This document shows positions 5,800 through 10,184 of a stretch of DNA of 10,300 nucleotides, piece by piece. Made by a program: the position numbers and the translations under genes. Position 1 is the stretch's first letter, and the number at the start of each line of letters is the position of its first letter. The DNA lies in assembly GCA_910583885.1 (NCBI GenBank), contig CAJUAC010000082.1, positions 1 through 10,300 on the forward strand, read 5' to 3'. The DNA is from an uncultured Oscillospiraceae bacterium. GTDB taxonomy: Bacteria > Bacillota > Clostridia > Oscillospirales > Oscillospiraceae. Under the pieces are notes generated by a model. The model had not been told where the DNA came from and ran no database searches. It saw only the letters and a program-made list of their open reading frames with translations.

Positions 5800-6162
5800 T
5801 CAGGTGCGGAAAAGGATTCCCTGGTACTCTTCGGTGCCATCGCCGCCCCAACGGAATTCGCTCCGGGTTACCGTGCAAAGCCCCTGCATGGTGCAGCCCT
5901 CAGTGGCCAGTTTGTGAAGGCCCTCCATTAAGCCGGTGCTGCGGTCGGTGACCGCGAACTCGGTGATCCCGGCGGCCCGGAGGGTTTCCACAAATTCGTG
6001 GATGTCCCTGGGCCAGGGAAGGTCGTTCACCTCGAAGGCGCTGCTCTGGTTTCTGAAGCTGTTGAACCAGGCGATGTAAGCCCTGTGTTTCCCGTCGGCG
6101 ATGGGGGACTCGTTGCTGGCCTGCTCAAGGGCCCGGAAGTGGGCGTTGGTCTGCTCTGTCAT
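5800..6162 (-). CDS. Conserved-type cargo protein, 120 aa (DUF7698-like candidate)
   Basis: The protein starts MTEQTNAHFRALEQASNESP. Distinctive stretches are KHRAYIAWFNSFRNQ, EVNDLPWPRDIHEFVETLR, AAGITEFAVTDRSTGLMEGL and EGCTMQGLCTVTR. The GITEF.VTD.STGLM...GLCTVTR pattern matches what I remember of a small family widespread in conjugative elements and phages of gut Firmicutes, possibly the one named DUF7698. I could not check this, and its function is unknown. It looks like a compact soluble alpha/beta protein without a signal or membrane segment. GGAGG precedes the ATG at normal distance. It is the first gene behind cassette B. Confidence 0.82.
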   Translation of the reverse strand: MTEQTNAHFRALEQASNESPIADGKHRAYIAWFNSFRNQSSAFEVNDLPWPRDIHEFVETLRAAGITEFAVTDRSTGLMEGLHKLATEGCTMQGLCTVTRSEFRWGGDGTEEYQGILFRT

Positions 6163-6190
6163 GGTATGTTCCTCCGTTTTCTGAAGTGTG

Positions 6191-6293
6191 GTTTTCCTTT
6201 CGGTAGTGTATTAATCACTCTAAACCCAAATAATAGCAAGTCATTTCTGAGAATAAACTACACAATTTCACTCAGATATAATTGTGTAGTTTA
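6191..6293 (-). promoter_or_regulatory. Regulatory cassette B: 40-bp inverted repeat, promoter and leader
   Basis: This copy has the best dyad: TAAACTACACAATT (6254-6267) and AATTGTGTAGTTTA (6280-6293), 14 bp perfect on each side. On the - strand -35 GTTTAT (6258-6253), 17 bp, -10 TATTAT (6235-6230) within TTGCTATTAT, then TTTAGAGTGATTAATACACT and ACCGAAAGG. The operator half-site overlaps the -35. The palindromic GTGATTAATACAC lies near the expected transcript start. Confidence 0.78.
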
Positions 6294-6363
6294 CATCTGC
6301 AGATGGTAAGATTCTGGTCACGGCTCACGGGTGCGGCCCGCTTGCCATGATGTTTTACGAGAG

Positions 6364-6383
6364 CAAGCCCCCTCTGGGGCTTG
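6364..6383 (-). other. Hairpin downstream of the acidic protein gene
   Basis: CAAGCCCC (6364-6371) pairs with GGGGCTTG (6376-6383), loop CTCT. It lies 20 bases beyond the stop at 6404. The following bases on the - strand (CTCTCGTAAAAC) lack a T-run, so it is at best a weak terminator. The remaining stretch to cassette B (6294-6363) shows no gene. Confidence 0.45.
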
Positions 6384-6403
6384 GCTTTCGGCTGGGTGCT
6401 GGC

Positions 6404-6742
6404 TTACCGCCCGGTGCGGCATTCCCATTCGAACTCGGCGTAGGCTTCGTAGTCGTCCCTGAAGGCGGCGTCATCGTCGATGGTCTCGTACTCGTAGTCG
6501 ATTCGGTCTACCTCCTCGAAGGTCGTGCCCTCCTTTTCGGCGGCCTCCCTCGCAAGCTCCTCGGCGTTTTCCTCGACCCAGGCTTTGAACTCGGAATCCG
6601 TCATGCCCTCGTTCTCGACCTCCGTTTCGTATTCCCATTCGCTGTCCACCCAGGTGATGACCGCCTTGGAAATCCGCTCTTCCTCGTTCCAGTCGCTCTT
6701 GCTGGCCTTTGCCCTTCTCAATGCCTCTGCGTAACCAATCAT
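6404..6742 (-). CDS. Very acidic small protein, 112 aa
   Basis: The protein starts MIGYAEALRRAKASKSDWNE. By count 36 of 112 residues are Asp or Glu against 13 Lys or Arg, giving a net charge of about -23. Acidic residues are spread along the chain, mixed with Trp and Tyr (WVDSEWEYETEVENEG, IDYEYETIDDDAAF, YEAYAEFEWE). There are no membrane segments and no recognised domain. Such a composition is found in DNA-mimic proteins that block restriction, nucleoid or repair proteins, but also in unrelated acidic proteins, so a DNA-mimic role is only a hypothesis. CCTCC (6751-6755) on the + strand gives GGAGG 8 bases before the ATG. It is the only gene of the cassette C unit. Confidence 0.75.
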   Translation of the reverse strand: MIGYAEALRRAKASKSDWNEEERISKAVITWVDSEWEYETEVENEGMTDSEFKAWVEENAEELAREAAEKEGTTFEEVDRIDYEYETIDDDAAFRDDYEAYAEFEWECRTGR

Positions 6743-6770
6743 CGCTTCTTCCTCCGTTTTGTTTTGGTGT

Positions 6771-6874
6771 GTTTTCCCTTTCGGTAGTGTATTAATCACT
6801 CTAAAGCGGAGAAATAGCAAGTCAATTTGAAATGTAAAGTACACAAACATGGCGGAGGAAAACTGTGTAGATTA
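6771..6874 (-). promoter_or_regulatory. Regulatory cassette C: 40-bp inverted repeat, promoter and leader
   Basis: Half-sites TAAAGTACACA (6835-6845) and TGTGTAGATTA (6864-6874), 18-bp gap. On the - strand -35 CTTTAC (6839-6834), 17 bp, -10 TATTTC (6816-6811) in TTGCTATTTC, then TTTAGAGTGATTAATACACT and ACCGAAAGGGAAAAC. The -10 is the weakest of the four leftward copies. Confidence 0.72.
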
Positions 6875-6882
6875 TACCGCCG

Positions 6883-6908
6883 AAAAGCCGGGCGCAGCGG
6901 CACCCGGC
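6883..6908 (-). terminator. Terminator of the 7334-6933 transcription unit
   Basis: On the - strand GCCGGG (6908-6903) pairs with CCCGGC (6892-6887), with an inner GC/GC extension, followed by TTTT (6886-6883). It lies 24 bases beyond the stop at 6933 and directly before operator C at 6874, repeating the terminator-then-operator arrangement seen at 5317-5308. Confidence 0.68.
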
Positions 6909-6932
6909 GGACACCCTGGAGGCGCTTCGGCC

Positions 6933-7091
6933 TTACCGATAGATTTCCTCCATCGCCATGCAATAAATGTCCACGTCAACAAGACCATTTTTCAACGCTG
7001 CCTTAAAATTGTTTTCGATTTCCTGCTCCGGCTTGCCGGTTGCTTTCATTTCAGTTACAACCGCCACAACGGTTTCTTTTGTAATTTTCAT
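6933..7091 (-). CDS. Small uncharacterised protein, 52 aa
   Basis: The gene reads from ATG 7091 to TAA 6933: MKITKETVVAVVTEMKATGK, then PEQEIENNFKAALKNGLVDV, ending DIYCMAMEEIYR. AAAGGAG precedes the ATG by 9 bases, a good site. The protein is probably all-helical with an amphipathic pattern, and has no membrane segment. It is the second gene of the cassette D unit, 48 bases after the stop of the 64-aa gene, and ends just before a terminator. Its leader contains a 24-base element repeated before the gene at 9053. I do not recognise a family. Confidence 0.72.
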   Translation of the reverse strand: MKITKETVVAVVTEMKATGKPEQEIENNFKAALKNGLVDVDIYCMAMEEIYR

Positions 7092-7106
7092 TTTCAGTCG
7101 CTCCTT

Positions 7107-7130
7107 TGCCCTCGTAACCTCCGGGGCGGG
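7107..7130 (-). repeat. Leader repeat, copy 1
   Basis: On the - strand the 24-base element contains CCGGAGGTTACGAGGGCA and ends 15 bases before the ATG at 7091. It is identical at 23 of 24 positions to 9069-9092, which also ends 15 bases before an ATG. A shorter relative, CGCCCCGGAGGT, occurs at 7371-7382 in the leader of the 64-aa gene. Confidence 0.6.
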
Positions 7131-7139
7131 CGTGTGCCT

Positions 7140-7334
7140 TTAGCGGCTTTGGCGGATCGTGATCTGGAACTCGCTGCCGTCCTGCATCCGCAGAACCAGC
7201 CCCTCATCGCCGGAAAGAACCCCGGCCTCATTGAAGGATCGGGCCACTCTGATTTCCTCCAGGTCGGTATCCTCCAGGGAAAGTTCCCCGTTCAAAACCA
7301 GCTCCAGCGCTTCGCGAATAATCTGCTCATTCAT
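7140..7334 (-). CDS. Small uncharacterised acidic protein, 64 aa
   Basis: The protein is MNEQIIREALELVLNGELSL, then EDTDLEEIRVARSFNEAG, then VLSGDEGLVLRMQDGSEFQI, ending TIRQSR. A helical N-terminus is followed by what looks like a small beta sheet. The start at 7334 is preferred because ATGGAGGCAAAGAAA gives GGAGG at good spacing. A start five codons earlier has only a weak purine tract. It is the first gene behind cassette D and shares the operator with the divergent gene at 7574. The family is not recognised. Confidence 0.72.
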   Translation of the reverse strand: MNEQIIREALELVLNGELSLEDTDLEEIRVARSFNEAGVLSGDEGLVLRMQDGSEFQITIRQSR

Positions 7335-7382
7335 TTTCTTTGCCTCCATTTTCTTGATTTTTTCCTTGCAACCTCCGGGGCG

Positions 7383-7487
7383 TGTTTCCCCTTGCAGTAG
7401 TGTATTAATCACTCTGAACGGCAATAATAGCAAGTCTTTTCTCGGAATAATCTACACAATTCCGCAAATCCATATTTGTGTAGATTA
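7383..7487 (-). promoter_or_regulatory. Regulatory cassette D (leftward arm of the divergent pair)
   Basis: Operator half-sites TAATCTACACA (7448-7458) and TGTGTAGATTA (7477-7487) form a perfect inverted repeat. On the - strand -35 GATTAT (7452-7447), 17 bp, -10 TATTAT (7429-7424) in TTGCTATTAT, then AGAGTGATTAATACACT and a slightly changed leader (CTACTGCAAGGGGAAAC). It drives the 64-aa and 52-aa genes. Confidence 0.75.
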
Positions 7488-7552
7488 CGCCCCAGAATAC
7501 ACTTGCTATTTCCTCTGTTTAGAGCGAATATGTGTGTACCGAAAGGGAAAAC
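7448..7552 (+). promoter_or_regulatory. Regulatory cassette E (rightward arm of the divergent pair)
   Basis: It uses the same 40-bp operator as cassette D, read from the other side: -35 GATTAC (7483-7488), 18 bp, -10 TATTTC (7507-7512) in TTGCTATTTC, then AGAGCGAATATGTG and ACCGAAAGGGAAAAC (7538-7552). The leader is of the A subtype. It is the only cassette pointing right. Confidence 0.72.
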
Positions 7553-7573
7553 AGACAAACGGAGGGCAACAAC

Positions 7574-7753
7574 ATGAAAACGAAATTTTACCTCAACGGC
7601 AAGAAAACCACCCGCAAGGCCATCCAGGAGCAGCTTGGGGCGGACCGGCTGGCCCGGATGCTGAAGGAAGCGAAAGAAACCTTCCAGGCTGACCCACTGA
7701 CCCAGAACGATTTCTTCATCGGGAACGGGATGCTGACCATTGCCTTTGAATGA
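7574..7753 (+). CDS. Small conserved-type protein, 59 aa
   Basis: The protein is MKTKFYLNGKKTTRKAIQEQ, then LGADRLARMLKEAKETFQAD, then PLTQNDFFIGNGMLTIAFE. The pattern MKT.FYLNGKKTT.KA...LG...L..M..EAKE.F..DP..Q..FFIG.GMLTI.F is familiar to me from small genes in conjugative elements of gut Firmicutes, though I know no function. GGAGGG precedes the ATG by 7 bases, with the same leader as the gene at 5182. It is transcribed alone to the right from cassette E, against the direction of all neighbours. A GC-rich hairpin at 7770-7787 may end the transcript. Confidence 0.8.
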   Translation: MKTKFYLNGKKTTRKAIQEQLGADRLARMLKEAKETFQADPLTQNDFFIGNGMLTIAFE

Positions 7754-8039
7754 GCCAGCGGGACCGGGGCAGGGCCGCAAGGCCCTGTTTGCCGTTTGCG
7801 GCCCTGTGTGGCGCGTCCTCCGGGCGGGTGGGCGTTTACCCCTCCGCTGCTGCAGAGGCCCGCTGTGCCCAGCGACAAGGGGCGGCGTGGCCGTTTCCTG
7901 TTCCGTTTTCAAGGTGCTTATATCAACGGGGCGGCGATTGACTCCCCCGGAGCCGATGGGGTATACCCATGAGCGCCCGCCCCAGGTGGGGCGGCTGGGC
8001 TTGCACCAGCGGCGGCCTGTGGCCGTCGGCCTTGCGGGC
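7754..8039. other. Gene-less GC-rich segment with several hairpins
   Basis: The open frames here have no ribosome site and an unlikely composition, so I see no gene. Hairpins seen: CAGGGCC/GGCCCTG with loop GCAA (7770-7787); an overlapping alternative GGCCGCAA/TTGCGGCC (7773-7780 with 7796-7803); the palindrome GGGTATACCC (7959-7968); and CCGCCCC/GGGGCGG with loop AGGT (7977-7994). The first may terminate the gene at 7574. The rest could be a structured RNA, a transfer or replication origin, or remains of a recombined segment. None of these is established. Confidence 0.5.
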
Positions 8040-8252
8040 TCAAATACCAGTGATTTCGCGGACAATTTTACGGCAGAGGCCAAAACAATCCGTCGAAGTC
8101 CAGGAATCAAATAGGGTTAAGACGTGGCCTTTCATGGGAGGATACCGAGAGATATACCGGTCAAATTCCTCCGGTGTGGAATAGCTAAAGGTGCTTATGA
8201 GCTTCCCTTTCTCGTTCCTCTCAGTTCCCTGGTAGCGTTTCTCAAAGTACAT
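8040..8252 (-). CDS. Small uncharacterised protein, 70 aa
   Basis: The protein starts MYFEKRYQGTERNEKGKLIS and continues TFSYSTPEEFDRYISRYPP, ending with a region containing two cysteines (STDCFGLCRKIVREITGI). AAAGGAG precedes the ATG at 8252. The start codon overlaps the end of the upstream gene (stop at 8242), so translation is probably coupled. It is the last gene of the right-hand leftward set. The family is not recognised, although the layout suggests a small alpha/beta soluble protein. Confidence 0.75.
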   Translation of the reverse strand: MYFEKRYQGTERNEKGKLISTFSYSTPEEFDRYISRYPPMKGHVLTLFDSWTSTDCFGLCRKIVREITGI

Positions 8253-8565
8253 TTTGTGCTCCTTTCGGCCCTGCCACCTTCAGCACAACAGGCGGGACGG
8301 TTCCTGCCGGCGGATCATCGGCCCGTTTCGACCGCAGGCGGACACGCATCTCCGCAGGGAGTCTCAGTCCGGTTCTGTCTTGATACCTTGCACTTGTCTT
8401 CCACTCAATTCCGTACACGGTACGGCCAGTCACGGACTCAATCCAGCTGAAACACTCAGCAAATGTGTTGCCCTCGTAGATGATTGCATGAGGCCCGAAG
8501 CGTTTCGTGTTGGCCTTCACTGCGATGTGGCTTTGCCCCAGAACGCAGACCCTGATTTTTTTCAT
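8242..8565 (-). CDS. Uncharacterised protein, 107 aa
   Basis: The protein starts MKKIRVCVLGQSHIAVKANT and contains HAIIYEGNTFAECFSWIES, a hydrophobic-aromatic segment, then a basic stretch (LRLPAEMRVRLRSKRADDPP) and a Pro/Gly-rich end. The basic patch may contact nucleic acid, but no domain is recognised. GAAGGAG upstream of ATG 8565 fixes the start. A longer frame (from 8604) would begin without a comparable site. Its end overlaps the start of the next gene by 11 bases. A large hairpin (8622-8667) lies directly upstream. Confidence 0.7.
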   Translation of the reverse strand: MKKIRVCVLGQSHIAVKANTKRFGPHAIIYEGNTFAECFSWIESVTGRTVYGIEWKTSARYQDRTGLRLPAEMRVRLRSKRADDPPAGTVPPVVLKVAGPKGAQNVL

Positions 8566-8621
8566 CTCTATTTCTCCTTCCTCGCCTGCCATCATCAGCG
8601 CCAATAGGCGATCTCCAGCGG

Positions 8622-8667
8622 ACGCTCCATACCTGCATTTTTTGAGGATTCATGCAGGTATGGGCGT
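8622..8667 (-). other. Long perfect hairpin between two leftward genes
   Basis: CCATACCTGCAT (8627-8638) and ATGCAGGTATGG (8652-8663) are exactly complementary over 12 bp. After a one-base bulge the stem continues with ACGC/GCGT (8622-8625 with 8664-8667). The loop is 13 bases and A/T-rich. No T-run follows. It sits 57 bases before the ATG at 8565 and 7 bases beyond the stop at 8674. Confidence 0.7.
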
Positions 8668-8673
8668 TTCGGC

Positions 8674-8910
8674 TTACATTTTGGGTAGGTTTTCCAGGGT
8701 GGATTCACGGGTCGCTCCGAACCGGGGCTTCTGGATTACGCCGGGGGCCGGGATGAATGCCCAGGTCTCGGGAGGGTAGTCGGCATATTCGAGGATTCCC
8801 TCCTGGATGAGATCGCCGACGGTTCCCACGACACCAAAGCATACTTCCTTGTCATCGCTCCACACCTTGCGGATGCTTCCGTTGTCGTCGCGCCTTTTCA
8901 TGAATTTCAT
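8674..8910 (-). CDS. Small uncharacterised protein, 78 aa
   Basis: The protein starts MKFMKRRDDNGSIRKVWSDD and continues with KEVCFGVVGTVGDLIQEGIL, then EYADYPPETWAFIPAPGVIQ, ending in KPRFGATRESTLENLPKM. The middle looks like a small beta-rich domain. ATG 8910 is chosen over TTG 8916 because GAGGT precedes it by 6 bases. The stop of the upstream gene is two bases before this ATG, and the ribosome site lies inside that gene, so the two are likely translationally coupled. The family is not recognised. Confidence 0.72.
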   Translation of the reverse strand: MKFMKRRDDNGSIRKVWSDDKEVCFGVVGTVGDLIQEGILEYADYPPETWAFIPAPGVIQKPRFGATRESTLENLPKM

Positions 8911-8912
8911 GT

Positions 8913-9053
8913 TCAAACCTCTATTTCTGCGATAATCGCAACGTAGTCGAATCGTTCTTCCAAACTCGCGGCCTCCAGCTCGGCGCTCTCCCGATCTTCA
9001 AATGGCCGCTGCTGCAGGTTCCCTTCGTGGTCTGTCCATTCCACGATGAACAT
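8913..9053 (-). CDS. Small uncharacterised protein, 46 aa
   Basis: The protein is MFIVEWTDHEGNLQQRPFED, then RESAELEAASLEERFDYVAI, ending IAEIEV. A short beta hairpin followed by an acidic helix would fit. The start is debatable. ATG 9053 has AAAGG about 10 bases before it and follows the 24-base leader repeat with the same 15-base spacing as at 7091. An alternative ATG at 9125 overlaps the stop of the 240-aa gene as ATGA and would add 24 residues, but these would be encoded by the leader repeat itself, so the short form is preferred. Confidence 0.65.
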   Translation of the reverse strand: MFIVEWTDHEGNLQQRPFEDRESAELEAASLEERFDYVAIIAEIEV

Positions 9054-9068
9054 GATGGAGCACCTTTC

Positions 9069-9092
9069 TGCCCTCGTGACCTCCGGGGCGGG
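9069..9092 (-). repeat. Leader repeat, copy 2
   Basis: On the - strand this element contains CCGGAGGTCACGAGGGCA and ends 15 bases before the ATG at 9053. It differs from copy 1 (7107-7130) at one position. The two downstream proteins are unrelated, so the similarity is confined to the untranslated leader. Confidence 0.6.
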
Positions 9093-9121
9093 TAACGAAT
9101 GGTTACCTCTTTTGTTGGTCC

Positions 9122-9844
9122 TCATGCAGCTTGGGACTGGTCGGTAGACTGAGCAGACATCACCCTGCCCAGCAGTTCCCGGATAACCTCTGCATCATGC
9201 TGAGCGATATGATAGGCGTTCCGGGCCTCCAGGAACTCCTCACCGTTCGGGTCATCGGCGTATTTCACGATGCCAGCTGAGGCTCGTTTGGCCTCATCCT
9301 CGTCTTCTTTGATCCGCGCCTCGAGGATCAACCGAATGTCGAACAAATCGTCGGAGCTGAGGGCCTTGGCCTGCATCCGCTTGATGGCATCCTTTCGCTC
9401 ATCATCCTTCTGGACCAGTTCATCAATCCCCTGCTGAGCCTTCCGCAGCTCGGCCTCCAGGGTTGCAATCTTCGCCTGGGCCTCAGCCTTGGCCTCGTCC
9501 AACTTCCGCTCTGCGCTCTCGCAGCGGCGCTTCCAGCTGTCCCCGAAGTCGTTCTCAATGTTGCACTCGGCATCCTCAAAGCATCCCTCAAAGGCGGTGG
9601 CGAGGTAGCTCTGCGGCCCCAGCTCCGCAATCATCTTGCGGATGGCCTCCAGGGCGTCCCGCTCCTGCTGCTTGGTGGCGCAGGCATCGCTCCGGATTAG
9701 TTCCAGGGACAAAACCTCGGCGGTGGTGTCCATCTCCTTGCAACCCTTCAGAAAGGCCCGCTTCGCAGTAGCCTCGGTGTGCTCCACCCGGTTGGTGGTA
9801 TAGGTCTTTCCGTTGACGGAGTAGGTGATCTTGTATTCGTTCAT
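9122..9844 (-). CDS. Coiled-coil protein of unknown function, 240 aa
   Basis: The largest cargo protein starts with a small beta-rich domain (MNEYKITYSVNGKTYTTNRV, about 1-25), then a helical region with GPQSYLATAFEGCFEDAE and CNIENDFGDSWKRR, then a long coiled coil (about 110-160; SAERKLDEAKAEAQAKIATL and EAELRKAQQGIDELVQKDD), and a further helical C-terminus. The LGP.SYLATAFEGCFE..E.NIENDF stretch resembles proteins I recall from phages and conjugative elements of gut Clostridia, of unknown role. There is no signal peptide or membrane segment, so it is probably a cytoplasmic oligomer. GGAGG precedes the ATG at 9844. Strong hairpins lie upstream in its leader. Confidence 0.82.
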   Translation of the reverse strand: MNEYKITYSVNGKTYTTNRVEHTEATAKRAFLKGCKEMDTTAEVLSLELIRSDACATKQQERDALEAIRKMIAELGPQSYLATAFEGCFEDAECNIENDFGDSWKRRCESAERKLDEAKAEAQAKIATLEAELRKAQQGIDELVQKDDERKDAIKRMQAKALSSDDLFDIRLILEARIKEDEDEAKRASAGIVKYADDPNGEEFLEARNAYHIAQHDAEVIRELLGRVMSAQSTDQSQAA

Positions 9845-9869
9845 CGTGAAATGCCTCCTTGATTTTTTC

Positions 9870-9973
9870 GCCTTACTCTGCTATCATGGAGGGGCCGCCG
9901 GAGTAAGGCTTCCGGCCGGCCCCCGTTGGGGTTGGGTAGCGGTGCTCTTGGTAGGGGAGCCGCTACCCTTTTT
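9870..9973. other. Cluster of three inverted repeats between two leftward genes
   Basis: GCCTTACTC (9870-9878) and GAGTAAGGC (9901-9909) are exactly complementary. GGGGCCGCCGGA (9891-9902) pairs with TCCGGCCGGCCCC (9911-9924, one bulge) and overlaps the first, so only one can form. GGGTAGCGG (9934-9942) pairs with CCGCTACCC (9960-9968) and is followed on the + strand by TTTTT (9969-9973), which gives a rightward terminator shape, although no + strand gene lies near. On the - strand they form the leader of the 240-aa gene. Confidence 0.55.
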
Positions 9974-10115
9974 ACTTGTTGGCTGTCATCGCTTCGAGCT
10001 TTTTAATCAGCTCATCCAGGTCCTTGCAGCTCCGGGCCAGTTCGAGCAGCTGGAGCCTTTCGGCTTCCCTTGCCAGCTTTTCAATGACCTCGGCGGCATT
10101 TGCCATCTCGTCCAT
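9972..10115 (-). CDS. Small coiled-coil protein, 47 aa
   Basis: The gene runs from ATG 10115 to TAA 9972 and encodes MDEMANAAEVIEKLAREAER, then LQLLELARSCKDLDELIKKL, ending EAMTANK. The heptad-like spacing of Leu/Ile (AAEVIEKLAREAERLQLLELA) suggests one or two amphipathic helices. A strong GAGG/GGAGG tract precedes the ATG. It is the first gene of the right-hand leftward set, close to a possible promoter at 10170. The family is not recognised. Confidence 0.7.
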   Translation of the reverse strand: MDEMANAAEVIEKLAREAERLQLLELARSCKDLDELIKKLEAMTANK

Positions 10116-10133
10116 GTCCTCCCTCCTTTCTTA

Positions 10134-10170
10134 AGGGGCTGGCCGCCCCTGCCTTACAAGTATCATTATA
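10134..10170 (-). promoter_or_regulatory. Possible promoter and leader hairpin of the right-hand leftward genes
   Basis: On the - strand a perfect -10 TATAAT occurs at 10170-10165. The -35 region at 17 bp (CCGGAT) is poor, so an activator or a different start is possible. Just downstream AGGGGC (10134-10139) and GCCCCT (10145-10150) form a small hairpin in the leader. The 40-bp operator of the other units is absent here. Confidence 0.4.
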
Positions 10171-10184
10171 AACTAAAGGTGGAC

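Noticed and set aside
6849..7400. A 183-codon + strand frame
   Set aside because: It is antisense to two small genes with good ribosome sites and begins in operator C, with no site of its own.
5269..7487. CRISPR array from regularly similar 40-bp repeats
   Set aside because: The repeats are 570-985 bases apart, are themselves inverted repeats, and each precedes a promoter and gene.
7740..8114. A 124-codon + strand frame after the 59-aa gene
   Set aside because: No ribosome site, Arg/Gly/Pro-rich composition, overlap with a - strand gene and with hairpins.
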